From the NCBI GenBank assembly GCA_036877525.1, contig JAZGTH010000015.1:8145001-8209000 (forward strand): a stretch of DNA of 64,000 bases. The letters are read 5' to 3'. Under the pieces are notes generated by a model, which saw nothing but the letters and a program-made list of their open reading frames with translations, did no database searches and was not told the DNA's origin. Shown piece after piece: positions 48,536 through 60,897 of the stretch. Position numbers and translations under genes: made by a program. The stretch comes from Chromobotia macracanthus. Its lineage: Eukaryota; Chordata; Actinopteri; Cypriniformes; Botiidae. The first letter of the stretch is position 1. The number at the start of each line of letters is the position of its first letter.

Positions 48536-49060
48536 GATACGGGAAGACTGAATAAAGCTTTGCATTCTGTGTTGTTTGGATATTAAGTATCATTTCAGAA
48601 ACAGCTTTTTGCAGCTAACAAATCGAAAAGAGACTTTCATAGACTTCATGACTTTTTTTTATCAGTATAGGATGCCCTTGAAAACAAATGGTTTGTCATC
48701 TATTGAGTGAACCTATATGTGGACTAGTAAAAGATTTTTAAATTGTACCTTAAAACAGCTTCCAACTCTTTAGACAATATACACGAAAGAAATCAGTCCT
48801 CAGCATTTAACATGGATATGTACTTTACTCACATAACATTATGTGAATGATGCCAAGTTGGGTGTTGTTTACAACTTGACTCAAAAGGTACTGTACACCA
48901 TTGAGTTATTTTTACATACAATAAGAAACTTAAAATTAGAAAACTAATACATCACATTAAAATCACATTCTATAGGAAAATGTAAGAGCTGAACAAGTTT
49001 CTGTCCATAGGAGTAGCAAAAACGGGCAAGTTGAACACTGATTATCAGCATCAGTAAGTC
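48536..49060. other. Convergent 3' ends of pon and the ELMO-like gene
   Basis: The stretch lies between two facing stop codons and contains 3' UTR sequence of both genes. The pon poly(A) signal is at about 48551. No other feature was seen. Confidence 0.55.
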
Positions 49061-52000
49061 TCAGATCTGTTGCTGGTTAAAATCGTAAACAAAGTTGTAA
49101 GTGCTGGGCTCTTTAGGAACAGGAGGAGGAACCTCGGGAATCTGAATGTTTTCAAGATCTAAGAGGCGCAGCTTTAACTCCATAGTAACCAGAGTGTCCA
49201 TATCTGATTTAGTTAGCTCACTTGTCATCTCTTTTCCCAGAAGAGCATTTAAGCCATCAGTCCAAATGCAGTACTAATGGGAAAAATGGAAGGGCAATTA
49301 GAATAGATAAAAGAATATTATTAGTAATAAAAACTAAATTAGGAATTTAAGATGGAACAGTGCAGGAGGAATAAAACTTATGACCATATTAAAAGAATAT
49401 TCTTAATCATGAGCATGATAAGGTGATATATTTTCTTGCAACAGGAATAAATGTTATATGAATGCCTTGTATGTGTTGTGAACTTTCTCACCTCATGCTT
49501 GTCAGGAGCAATAAAATTCAGATATTCATCAGAGTTATGGAGAATGGAAAAAGCCAGTTCCAACAGCTCCTGAAAAGCAGAGGAAGAGTACTGATCTACA
49601 AGCCCAGTACCAAATGTATGTACCCAAACTCACTTCCTCTTCCATGCTTCCCAGTTGAGTTTTTGCACACTAAATGGCTTCTGTCACTATTGTATCTGCC
49701 TCCCCAATTTTTAAACATACACTGTAAAAAAACTTTGCTGCCTTAATTTTTTAAGTTTTATCAATTTGGCTATACAAGTAATTACAACTTAGTATTTGAA
49801 ATCCTGACTGGTATAACTGGCTAACCTATAAGAAATAGGTTAAGCAATTTTCCAACTATTTCTTATCAGGTAACTTCACACCAGTCAAGATTACAAAGAG
49901 TAAGTTAAAAATTACTAGTGCAACCAAATTGATTAAATTAAAAAATTTAAGATAGCAAAGTTGTTTTTACAGTGTAAGATTTCGAATCGTTTTTCTTAAA
50001 CTCATAGGTAATAATTGGAAATTAATTGTTCAGTGTCTCTCATGGTGCTAAAAAATATCTGATTTAGTTTATAGTTAGTCAAGCACCAGTCACGTTGTTT
50101 ATTCTAAAGTCCAGCAGATGGCATCCACAGTACATTTTTAAATGCAACAATTAATTGTATGTTGTAGCATGCATCTGCTACTCTGACACTGCTGTGCTTT
50201 ATGCACATGTCTTTTGTTACCTAAAACATCACTCTCGTATCATTCTCTTCTATAAAGCCAATTAATCTATATAGCAGATTAATTACCCTGTTTCGTGTAA
50301 TAAGGACAATAACTTATCTAACCACTAGAGGGTGCTATTTAGTTGGAGTTGATGGTCGCGGCGCCTGGTTTAATTGCTTATTGCGTTCACCTGATTACGT
50401 TCCTGTTTTGGTTTCATCGTCCTACTCTTCCACGGTTCTGCAAGCATCTTAAAGTAGATCCACCGTCCTGAATTTGGATTCACAAAGCCTAGTCCTGCGT
50501 GTTGTGCTGAGGTTTGTTTTCAAGTTTCTCAATAATAATTCCCTTAATCTCAACCTTTTGCTGTGTGATTCTTACCTTATTTTGCTTAAGCGCTCCTTTC
50601 TCTCTTATATGCGGGCAGTCTTTACCAGTTACCACGGCTTTAATATCTGCTACTGTCACTGAATTAAAAGATTAACAAATACCAGATTAACAAATACCAG
50701 ATTTGTTATGTATAGTTCACAGTTTTAGTTTCTCTCATTTGCAAATGAACATAGAGGCATTCTGCCTCAGGTCTGTGGGTCAATACTGTGTGCATCAGCA
50801 TTCAATATTATAATGTTAAGAAAATGAGATTGTACAAAGTAAGAATAAAGACTTTTGTCGCCCTGGATATTAATATTAAAAATGAAACTTGGTTTTTGTT
50901 ATGTATAATCACAAGGTGTCGCTGAGATTCTTGAGCTGACCTTTATCTTGTAGAGAGTCATGTGGTATTTGTCCTTGGGAGAGTTCCTCTATGTCTCCAT
51001 AGTGTAACACTTTGTGGTTTGGTGATAGACGACAATACCAGAACTTGTCTAGGGAGAGGAAGGCATATGTGTAGTTTAAGCGCATACATTTTACATGGCA
51101 TACGTTTGTAGAATAGGAATGGTTGGTTATGTTATGGAGTTTCTGTGTTGCATTAATGCATTACTGTTTAATTGTCCTGGTAATGAGCCATTTTGATTCC
51201 GTTTTACAGCTTTTCCACTAGTACAATGGTAGCACTGAAAATTAATTTTAGATTTTAATAACAGCACTACTGACCTGGGAAAAATAACTTGATTAAAGAC
51301 ATTAAAGCTATACTTAAGAATACCTGGCTGCCTCTCATGCTAAATAGTTAATTAATATTTAATCTAAATAGCTTGAAAGAAGGAAAAAATAATAATGTGA
51401 ACATGAAGTTGAGATATACAATGAAGACCTTACATAGGCTGTGGTTTAGAATGTCTGTATTGTCCCTATAGGGCATAATGTAACTTTAAGCTATGTTTCA
51501 ACATAATACGATAAATAAAAAACTAAACCGACCTCACATCAGTAAGATGCCCTAGGAAACCTAAGCTTGTGATACCCTGTTTTTCAACAAATTAATAACA
51601 ATGTGCATAATAATACACATTAGGTCACGATAAACATTTTGTTATAGTTTGTGCCTTCAGCTCTTGTATTTCTTATGTCAATGAAGTTAATGCTTTAAAA
51701 CTTAAACTTTTACTTAAATGTTAGCATCTGTATTATACTACCACCTATATATTAGTGTTCTACATATATCTCACTCATTTCAGTTAAAGAATATCGCAGT
51801 CAATGATCGCTGTTACGTGCATGGGCTTTAATTTTGGCTTTCCTCTGAATCAAGAAACAAGGTTGAATGTTTCGTGTAAGTGCTTGTGTAGTTGTGGTTG
51901 TCCATTTACATGCAGTTGTGAGAGCCGGGTTTTTGGGTGGGTAACTGACCTTGTCTGCGGCGAGTGCTGATCTTTCTAAAGCAAGTCCCTTCACACAGGC

Positions 52001-52244
52001 GATTCAACCTTTGCTGTTTAATCAGCTCAGTCACCTCGGGTTGGAGCTTTTCTTTTAGTTCACTAAGCAAGCAAATGCAACACAACCATAATTGTACTCT
52101 CAGAAAAATGTGTAAGTGCTAATAAAAAAAGAAAAATTAATATCTAACAGGATAGTCAGAAGTGAATTGACTTATTGAAGTGTAAATCTTTAATGGATGT
52201 ACTCACAGCATTGGGTGTGACTTGGGGTCATCCTGGCTCATCAT
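49061..52244 (-). CDS. ELMO family protein, PH domain and proline-rich tail only
   Basis: Six coding exons: 52207-52244, 51950-52062, 50941-51048, 50576-50658, 49492-49569 and 49061-49273. All frames join and no stop intervenes, giving 210 residues if translation starts at the ATG at 52244 (MMSQDDPKSHPM). A TAG in the same frame upstream, at 52313-52315 region, supports that start if the exon begins at CTGCAG. The sequence matches the C-terminal third of ELMO1/2: ELIKQQRLNRLCEGTCFRK, RLSPNHKVLHYGD, VADIKAVVTGKDCPH, LNFIAPDKHEYCIWTDGLNA, then PEVPPPVPKEP. This covers the PH domain and the PxxP motif that binds DOCK SH3 domains. The ubiquitin-like, armadillo and ELMO domains (about 500 residues) are not seen anywhere upstream in the window. 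Either their exons lie beyond the window edge, or this is a shortened ELMO gene. By eye it is nearest ELMO1, but ELMO2 or 3 is not excluded. Confidence 0.85.
49718..49976. mobile_element. Small inverted-repeat element (MITE), about 259 bases
   Basis: The left end TACACTGTAAAAAAACTTTG and the right end CAAAGTTGTTTTTACAGTGTA are inverted copies, and the match continues inward (AATTTTTTAAG / TTAAAAAATTT, CAATTTGG / CCAAATTG). The TACACTGTAAAAA end is typical of an abundant fish MITE. It has no coding capacity. It sits in the intron between the last exons of the ELMO-like gene. Confidence 0.85.
50322..50337. promoter_or_regulatory. CTCF-like motif
   Basis: CCACTAGAGGGTGCTA fits the core vertebrate CTCF consensus closely. 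It is in an intron of the ELMO-like gene. It is called on motif match only. Confidence 0.35.
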
Positions 52245-54462
52245 CTTGGGCTTCAGTATGGATCTCGGAGGCCTGTCGATGTCCTCTGTGTTAATCTGCA
52301 ATGTGACACTTCGAATGGGAGACTACATCTGCCTTTTCCCCACCTGCAGAGATATAAACATGGATTAATTTGTACAAGACGTGCTGTGTGTTTTGCTTTA
52401 TTGTTGGTGATGTGAGATTCCTCGACCTGGAGGCTTTGAGGCTGTCAGACTGTTAGCTGTCAGTCTAGTGTGATAGTGGAGAGTGACTGCTGTTGGCAGC
52501 CTTGTTATTCATTTTAGTCTATGGGTCTTCTCTTATGTGGTCATTAGAGACTTTTTCTCTGTGTGGCTTAATGGAGTCCTCCTTTATATTTCGCATGTTG
52601 AGGTCCTTTCCCCATGTTTCCCCATGTTGTGTGGCTGTTGTGGGTAACAGAGGGCATGCATGGGCCTGGCACAGTGCTGTGGGCTCAAGAGTTCTGTGGG
52701 ATTGCTTGAGGAAACATGCATGTTTGGGCAGGAATACTTTTTTGTTTGGAATTTTGTCAATTTGTTGAGCAAAAATTGCATATGCCCATTCAGCTTTTTC
52801 CAAGCCAAAAAGAAAACTGAACCAAGTGTAAATTCCCGGTAGTTTTGCAAATCGGATGTACAATTTACATTTGTAAATGTATAGTATAAAGTGAGTATAT
52901 CCGAACAATTCAGACAGAAGACACTGCTGGCTGAAGCATTGTTTTAAAAACGAGTGCTAATCAATCAATACTTGGCAACACATCTCTGTCAGGATCCCCA
53001 AGGAATGCTTTTTTAGAGTATAGAGCTATTTTTAACAGCTGTTTTGTTCCTCCACTGTTCTGCTGCACAAGATATATCTGGAAAGTGATGTTACCTGGAC
53101 CTTCTGAGCTAAGGTCAGCTTTGTTTCTACTCAGCATTTGCTGAGAACTTGAATGTGATGTATAACATAGTAAAACAAAATCTGAGTGCTGCTGTTGTTA
53201 TAGGGATTTATATTATGTCAGGTCATAAGAATCTTATTAGAAAACAATTACTAATTCTAGCCATGAAGATTTTAATCAATTATTCTTATTTATGTTACAG
53301 CATCTTTCAGGTTGAGTAAAATTCCATTACACGGTCCAGACAAAACATTATCTTCTTATTTCATTATAAACGGATTGTTATAAAAAATGTTGTATAGCAG
53401 CCCTGTCAGTCTTCATAAATAAAGTGCCTGTCAAACTAAACAAAAGGGAATTAAAGAAATGAGCTAATATTATACCCCCTTGACCAGCAAAGCAGAGAGT
53501 CTTGAAAACATGAATAAAACCCAGTTTATTCCAGGTTGGTTGGTTATCTGTTTTAATTTGTTGTACTCACAACAAAGGAAAAATAAAAATTGATGCTTTA
53601 ATTTGAAATTTTTATTTTTTTTTATTTGAATCAAATCACAAATTATTTTAAATATTTTTTTCTTTTTAAACATAGTAATGGACCTGCCAACCAACTTTGG
53701 TTTAATGCACAACAAAACCTCACATAATCATTCAGTTCTTTAACTATTCCTATGATTCTTACTGTGTGAGGTTAGGTCAGGTAAGGTTAAATACTATCAT
53801 TCAAAGGCTCGCCGTACTTACATGTCACAGCCTTGTCCGCTGTGTCAGTGCTGAAATTGCATGTGTGTATCGAAGAGGAGTGAGCCAAAAACACTATCAG
53901 CTGGTCACAATGCCAGTGGGGTAAAATCAAAATTATGCAGGCAGCAGTAGACGATCCTAGAGCCAGAACAGTTCTTTTAAAAAATAGAAAATCTCCTTTG
54001 CTTTACAAGTGCAGTGAAGGGGCCAAGAAAGTAGTGAAACCTAATGTAACACTTTCCCATTGACTCTTCACTGAAAGAAAGGCTCAGTTCTGAATCATAA
54101 GAATGCTGCTTTGCTTATGTTTATGTGAGTGAACGGCACCGATTGGACAGATGCTTTTGTGGTGCCAGCCAATGAACAGCTGGCTATGGTCACATGGGTA
54201 GATCACAGAGGGAGAGCGTAAGCATGTTGGATGGGGGATGGGGGAAGAGAGGACCCAAAAGATAATCACTGAAGTGGTTGTATGGCTAGTCAAATTGAAC
54301 TGCTGTGTTTTCTGTGAACACCGAGTGGTTCTGGTGAGAGGGAGGCTCTGCAGCAGCATCAGCATTAAGCGAAAGCATGTCAAAGCGTGGAACCATTGAG
54401 ATTCAGTAGCATCATTCTCTGGTCGTCAAAGCAAAAGCCAGGGGTGTAGTCATTAGAATTTT

Positions 54463-54476
54463 GTTGCCATGGAAAC
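54463..54476. promoter_or_regulatory. RFX X-box-like motif
   Basis: GTTGCCATGGAAAC differs by one base from the palindromic X-box GTTGCCATGGCAAC. A second, weaker one, GTTGCCATGGTGAC, is at 62019-62032 ahead of the last gene's coding start. Motif evidence only. Confidence 0.3.
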
Positions 54477-56519
54477 CGGTTCAGTGTGGCCTGTCGGGCT
54501 GGTGGCGGGACTGTATGTCTACCCCAGCATTACACAATAAGAGCTTCGCTGGCTAGTCCTCTTACTCACCCTTCTATTTCTCTAGCATCCTCTCTTTCCT
54601 TGACGTGCAGTATGAAAGAAAGCTTGACAAGGCCAGATCAGCTCTGTGTAGAGGGATGCAATGAATCATGGTCTGCTCTCAAGGACAAGACCAGCATTTT
54701 CTACAGATGTTTTGGGCTTATGGTGTTGTTTAGTTTGAATATCATGTGGTTGGTTCCATTCTGCCTCTGAATTTACTCTGGTCAGTACCATTATACCAGT
54801 GATGTAGTGTTACAAAGTGGTAAAAGGTGCATATGTTAAAGCTATTGGTTGTACATTACAATGATTGGGTCATTATACAAAACTTGTATACTATGAAAGA
54901 AATGTAAAAAGGAACAGCTCTGCCAAAATATTGTACACAAAATATATGTACATGTATTTTATTTCAAAAAGAAATTGAAAGCATAAAGCATCCAGCCTGT
55001 GAATATAGCTGGAGCGTCTGTACATTGCCTTTTCAGCAAGTACATTGTTTTCCAGCCCCATCTTGTTTATCTGAGCAGCATGTCATCTGTCCAACTGAGT
55101 CTGTCTCTTCATCTTCTCTCTCTCCACTTTAGCAGAAAGAGATTGGTGATGATGTCTCTGTAGAATACAGGGCAGATCTTATCTCAGGTCTCAGTGGGCC
55201 TTTCTGGTGGTCACCATGGGGCAATTGAGAGTTTGAATTGTGCCCAAAATTAATGATGATACAGATGTCTCTACTGTACTTTTTTGCAATGATGATTTTG
55301 TTGTTGTCTTTAGATTTTTCTTTGACCCTTGTTAGACCTATCAGAGCAGTTTGGCCAAATATATACATTTGGACTAAATGTTTGGCTAAATGTATAAGTA
55401 CTTTCCTGCAATCTCCTCACAATCTTGGTCTAGTGTTCTTATCATGTTCCCCTTGCTGTCTTGCTGCATGTCTGTTTTTGGCACAGACATCTGAGTTTTG
55501 GTGTCTTTTGACCTAAGTTCGAGTAATTCTTGAGTTGGCAAAAACATCTGCAATAGAGGTTATGGAGACGTTGCAAATGTCCCTTTGTAGGGAAAACCCA
55601 TCCCATTTACCATGCAATACATCATATTTAAGATCTTTGTTAAAACCTTTTGTAAGAACTTTTCTAAAACAACCCAACTTCCAGATCATTTGATCACCCT
55701 CAAGCAATAACTAATTTGGAATTGTATGATGTCATAGAGCTTTGATGGATGGAATTTGGGATGGTATTGTTTAAAGGCGTCATATTAATTAATATCTTAA
55801 ACAAAATCCTATCAATTGGTCAATGTTTTTATCAACAGCAACATAGTTTGTAGTGGTGCCATTTGCCTGGTGGTACATGGTCTTAATTTGTTGCTTTTTG
55901 TTCAAAGCACCCAAACAGTTTACTGCCAAATTATTTTGTTTATTACCATGGATTGAATGTCTGACTATGCCCATCTCCCACAAATAATTTTACAATAGGC
56001 TAGTTAAACATTTCCATTGCGCTGTGGCCTGGTAAGACACAACCATAACAGTTCATATGACGTGATGCACAATATGCCATGTATTAAATATCTGAACGTA
56101 TATATAAAATGAAATTTGGGAGGTTATCAGCAGCTACTCTATGGCATCAGAGGAATGTAGTGCATTTGGGCTGCTTTTATGGTGTTTGTGTTTGTATAAA
56201 AATAAAAAGCATGCAGTATGTTTAGGTAAACAAAACTATTTATTATAACACAATGCATTAACAAAAGCACTAATCACAGTTGACGTGAATGAATGTGTTG
56301 TGGGGAGTAATTCCTCATTTTGCTGAAAGGTGTAATTATTTAACAGAGAATAAGGAAATGGTACACAGTGTTTTTGAGTAAAGGAGTATAAGTTCTTCAC
56401 AAAACTGTCAGAAATCTACAAAGTAATTATAAAAACTACAATAAAATCAGCTACCAAAAAAAAATCCTAATTAATGTTCTTTTACATAAATTAATCATAG
56501 CTTCATGACCGTTTACACA

Positions 56520-56690
56520 AATATAGTTAAACCATATATAGTTAACCCAACCTATAGAAACCACAAATTAACCAATTAAGGTTTTGCTATGGTGTTTACA
56601 GTAAAACTGGGGTTATATAAATTGGAACCAATTTGCCAAAAAAAACATGGTTACCTATACTAAAGTAAAACCATGATTAATGTTCGTAAG
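56520..56690. repeat. Degenerate ACCATAGTTAA-type interspersed repeat
   Basis: Alternating motifs such as AAACCATATATAGTTAACCC, AGTAAAACTGGGGTTATATA and AAAAACATGGTTACC give weak internal inverted symmetry. This resembles palindromic fish repeats. Borders and family are unclear. Confidence 0.35.
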
Positions 56691-57391
56691 TGGTATACAC
56701 ACTGTCCATTCAAATGTCAGCAATTTACAGCATAATACTGGTTATATCATCTTGTTAGATATTAATTATGAATAGGTTTAAAAACTGAAATGTTCTTGTA
56801 AGAAAAGCATCACATTAAACTTTTAAACTTGCTGAAGAAGGGAAGGCATGCTAAGTACCTCAATCTACCTCTTGCAGTACAAGTATAAAACATGGAAAAA
56901 CTTACCAATTTGCTGTGTGCTATAAATCCATACACTGTCTCACTGCACTGCAGACATTCTGCGCTCTGTCAGCATGTTTAATGTTGACTCATCTATCTAA
57001 ACCTCCCCCCTCTTATTTATTTTTTCTACCATTACTTTTAATAAATCTCACAGCACTGCTCTTAACACAAGGATGTGTGTCCTCTGGTGGGTTCAGTTCC
57101 TTAAAGTGTTTAAGGCCACAGCATTGTGTTCAAGAGAACTTCCCCCTGGGGACCTGGATTAATTTTCAACATGGTTTTAGTATGAAATTGCCAATTAGCA
57201 GGTTCTGAGGTGCACCATACAGTAAAGCTCCACATCTTTAAGTGACAGTCAGTGGCAGGTTTAATGCTTTCAAGAAGTTCTTATAATGAGAAACCTGCTT
57301 GTTTGCCTTGTGTCAGGCCTTTCTGCAGATATTGGCCTGTTTTGGTCTGTTTATCATGCGTTCCAGTTCACACAGGGCTTTAGGTTTACAC

Positions 57392-57552
57392 AAGGGGTGT
57401 AACAATATTGAGTTAAAAGTGAATCTATAGTGTTCTTTAGCATTGCTGGTGCCATGCCATAAACCTTGCCCCCACAGCAAACAGAACCGATCCATGGCTC
57501 CAAAACCGTGATATGAACCAAACCATGGCATTGGTATATCGTTACACCCCTA
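57392..57552. mobile_element. hAT-type MITE with 8-base target duplication
   Basis: The ends read AAGGGGTGTAACAATAT and ATATCGTTACACCCCTA, an inverted pair. Both sides carry the same 8 bases, GTTTACAC (57384-57391 and 57553-57560), which is the hAT target-site signature. The 161-base interior does not code for protein. Confidence 0.88.
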
Positions 57553-57560
57553 GTTTACAC

Positions 57561-60500
57561 AGCAGAGACAATAAAATGAACACATTCATGTAATTACAAT
57601 TAAACCTGTATTGACAATTTCACAAGACTGTTCATGGGCCTTTCCAGGGACACAGAGAATATCAGAAAGCATGAATCTTTCATAATTGTGATTGTTTTAT
57701 TTTAGATGCTGATAGATATGTACTTTCAATGTACATTTACAAGCATTTAAAAGGAATAAACGGTTACTCATTCCACACAAAGTGCCAATTACATTTTAAG
57801 TAAACAATAGTGTAAATTAATGTTTTATATTGTATTATATACCCATTGTACTATTAGCCATAATATTTACAAAAACAAAGTTAGTGTTAGCTAGTGTTTT
57901 GTAGCAGTTCAGTCCAAAGTATTTGCTAGACTTCCAGCAATCTCAAGGGCTTTTCACAATGTCTGGCCAGTCTAGTCTTATATTTGCTCTGAACAATCTC
58001 ATCTTTCATGACATCTGCAGAATGCAGAAATGCCATTAATTAATTCTCCCTCCTAATGACTTTTACTCCCAAGACTCATCATAGTTAAAATACTGAGTAT
58101 TCATACGAGGTGTGTTAAGCAAGATTGCTAACGTCTGCCAAACAGAGTGCACCTGGCCCCCCTCCATCTCACAGCTGCAAAGTGGAACACAGGCTTCTTA
58201 CTATTTAACACTTGTATGCATTTTGGCTTGGTAGTTGTAGTGAGCCACTACAACTAAGATTCTTTGCTTTAGATTATGAAAGGCCACCCACATTCAAAGT
58301 CTTGGAAATAAATATTTTCCCCAAACTTTGTATTTGTCTTATTGTTATTACCGAATCATACCCAAGCTGTGTGGCTTTTCATTGATTTGTGCATTTGTAG
58401 AAGCGGGTTTACACATCTGCTGCCAGGATTCTTTATTGCCACAGTGGTGATGAAATTGACTCGTGTTGATTTCAGCGCTCCGTAAAATATTCCATACTTG
58501 GGCTTCTCTGCCGCCTTGGGGCCCGAAAGTCTCCTGTCGCTTTAAGGTCTTGTGGCTTAATGTTCAATAATTCAGACATTTTGCAGTGATGCAGGCAGCA
58601 ATTTCCCAGTTGGGGCTTTAAGAATTCTGTAAGGATTTAAGTATTAAACCATAGAGCCCTATTAAATCAAGCATGTCACCCACACAATATTTGTAGAGAT
58701 ACGTTTATGACAGCCAAACAATATTCTTGTGGAAACCTTTTAGAAAGTTAATCTAAAATGACCTGAAAAAACATTGTGTACTGAAAGAGAACTAAACTAA
58801 CATGATGGGGCGTGTGGCGGTGCAGAGACTAATGGGTAATGGCAAGACAAATGCAAGTCAAAAAGTGAGCAATAACAGCACAGATGGTTTTGATGTGGGA
58901 ATTTGCAATCTCTATGTAAATGACAATTCATCAGTTTGCTCATTGGCTTTGAAAACAGCAAAGGTCTTTAGGGAATTTCTCCATTGAAAAGTAATGTGTC
59001 TGTTCTACATCCTAGAGTCAGGTTACATAAGCCCTGTTACTTCTGGTCACCACACACATGCATCTTGTCCCTCTGCTCCTCTTCCATAAACTGAAGCATC
59101 AGTGTTTAATTTCTTAAGGGCGGAAGATTTCTAACTAGTGTTTATTTTAGTGCCAATGTTCCTTTCTGTTTTCATTTTCACCATACGTATCTGTAGGTAA
59201 ACCTGAGATGTAGTATATTTGTGTGCAATTTTGACAAGTTGTAAAAAGATAATAGATTTGTTGTATTTTGTCCTCCGTCTCACTCCACTGGACCTTGACA
59301 CTGGGATGAGATGAAGAGTCATTTCCAGTAGCCTCACCTGTGACACACGCACAGGAGGCTGTTAAAACAATGACCCAGCATCTGACAAGGGCACACCTGC
59401 TTGGTTCACACTCTGACGTCACAGACTATTTTTGGAGCAAGCCACTGTCGACACTGACCTCCTCCTGCATTCTGGAAACAACGTATATTAGAACATCAAG
59501 TTCCACATTCCAGTTATAAGAGCTTACAAATGTGTGCATTCACTAGAATAAAGCTAGAGAGAAGCCTAATATTAATAGTATACATCAAAACTAGTGTAAA
59601 TAATTGGAAAAAGGTATTAAGTCTACTTCCTTGGTTACAGTTGTTTATTTAGCAGACACAACTTGCCTTAACAAATGGAAGACTATTTTTCAGTTAAAAT
59701 GCAAAAAGCAAAGAGTACAATTCTGTAATGCCATGGCCATGAATCTATGTTATTGGAGGTTTTACTGTTAACTTGTGCAAAATGCAATTCTTTGCTAGTT
59801 CTCAACAGGCCTACTGATGAGACAAGCTTATAATAGCACACAGTATTTATGCATTGTCAATGAAAAACATGGATAAACAGGAGTGCCTGTTTTTGTGTCT
59901 TTTACATGTTAAATTTTGCACTACGTTTTAATTTTTTTATTAAAAAGGTGGAAAACAATGTAGAGTCAAACATTGTATTTTCAGAACATTTTAGGTTAAA
60001 GAATATTCTTGTTTATATGAGGTTTCTGAAATATCTAAAGGCTTTCGGTTTTATGAAGTTAACGGATTTAGTGGAGAAAGCCAACAAGTGATTTGCTGCG
60101 CCCTAGTGTTGAAAGAGTGTAACTGCATTCATTTCTTACGAATTCTATCGTCGACTCGCACAGGTGAAAGAGCGCCGCCACAAGCCCCATATAACAGTTA
60201 GTTTGTCAGTTTTTATTTGACAAAAACAGTTGTAGATAGTTATGGCGTGTGCTGAAATATAAGCCACGGGCTACAGTTAAAAAAGTCCCACACACAGTAT
60301 AATGTGCGTAAGCTCCTGGGTATTGTGCAAATCATTCCCTCTGGAATTTGTGGAATTTCGGGAGAGGCAAACAGTGCAATCATCCTTTATTTGTCACCCA
60401 GACCTCATAGCACCAATAGCTTCAGCGTACTAAATGTAAGATCTAGGTTACATTTCAACATTTAATGTAAACACTGATTCATATTGCTCTTACAATATCC

Positions 60501-60600
60501 TGTACGATATTTACACTAAGTATGGAAAATAAATGGATAAGAAACATTTTGTTTTGGTATGCTTCCGCCTGCCTCCACCCCTATGTGTCTGTTATCTGCG
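57561..60600. other. Intergenic stretch without a recognised gene
   Basis: AT-rich with several short unsupported open frames on both strands. A possible CTCF-like sequence (CTGCGCCCTAGTGTTG) lies near 60096-60111. Confidence 0.5.
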
Positions 60601-60897
60601 ATATGAAGCAATGCTTTTGGAGCTCTGATAATCTTCATGAAAAGGGTGGAGGAGGAGGAGTCTACGTCCGCTACACGGGCGCGCTTTCGAACCCTAGAAA
60701 TTTACGTGTACATGTACACAACGATGCCTACGGGTCGTTCACAATTTAAGGATTAGCTTTGTTAACCTAACTCGAATAATTTTGTTATTCTAAGGAGATT
60801 TAACTAAAAAACGCGTGGCGTCAAGGTTGGCTTTGTTTTGCTCCGGGAATCCTGTAGAACCAGATTTGTTTTTTTGGCGTTGAGCATTAACATACTG
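60600..60897 (+). promoter_or_regulatory. Probable promoter and non-coding first exon of the last gene
   Basis: A locally CpG-richer segment (CTACGTCCGCTACACGGGCG and TACGGGTCG) is followed by a good donor at 60897|60898 (CATACTG|GTAAGG). The next + strand acceptor with a start codon is at 62230. This suggests an untranslated first exon here. Confidence 0.35.

Larger units (their letters stand above)
52345..57391. other. Gene-poor stretch upstream of the ELMO-like gene
   Basis: No exon with convincing homology was found on either strand, and none of the missing N-terminal ELMO exons was recognised. A repeat made of AAACCAT/ATGGTTT and related motifs lies near 56520-56690. An RFX-type X-box (54463-54476) is noted separately. 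Confidence 0.5.

Noticed and set aside
49570..50940. Apparent absence of the ELMO exon encoding the VADIKAVVTGKDC segment
   Set aside because: A careful reading found it at 50576-50658 with proper splice sites, so the PH domain is complete.
52519..52908. 129-codon minus-strand frame upstream of the ELMO-like gene
   Set aside because: It shows no similarity to ELMO N-terminal domains or any family I know; likely chance.
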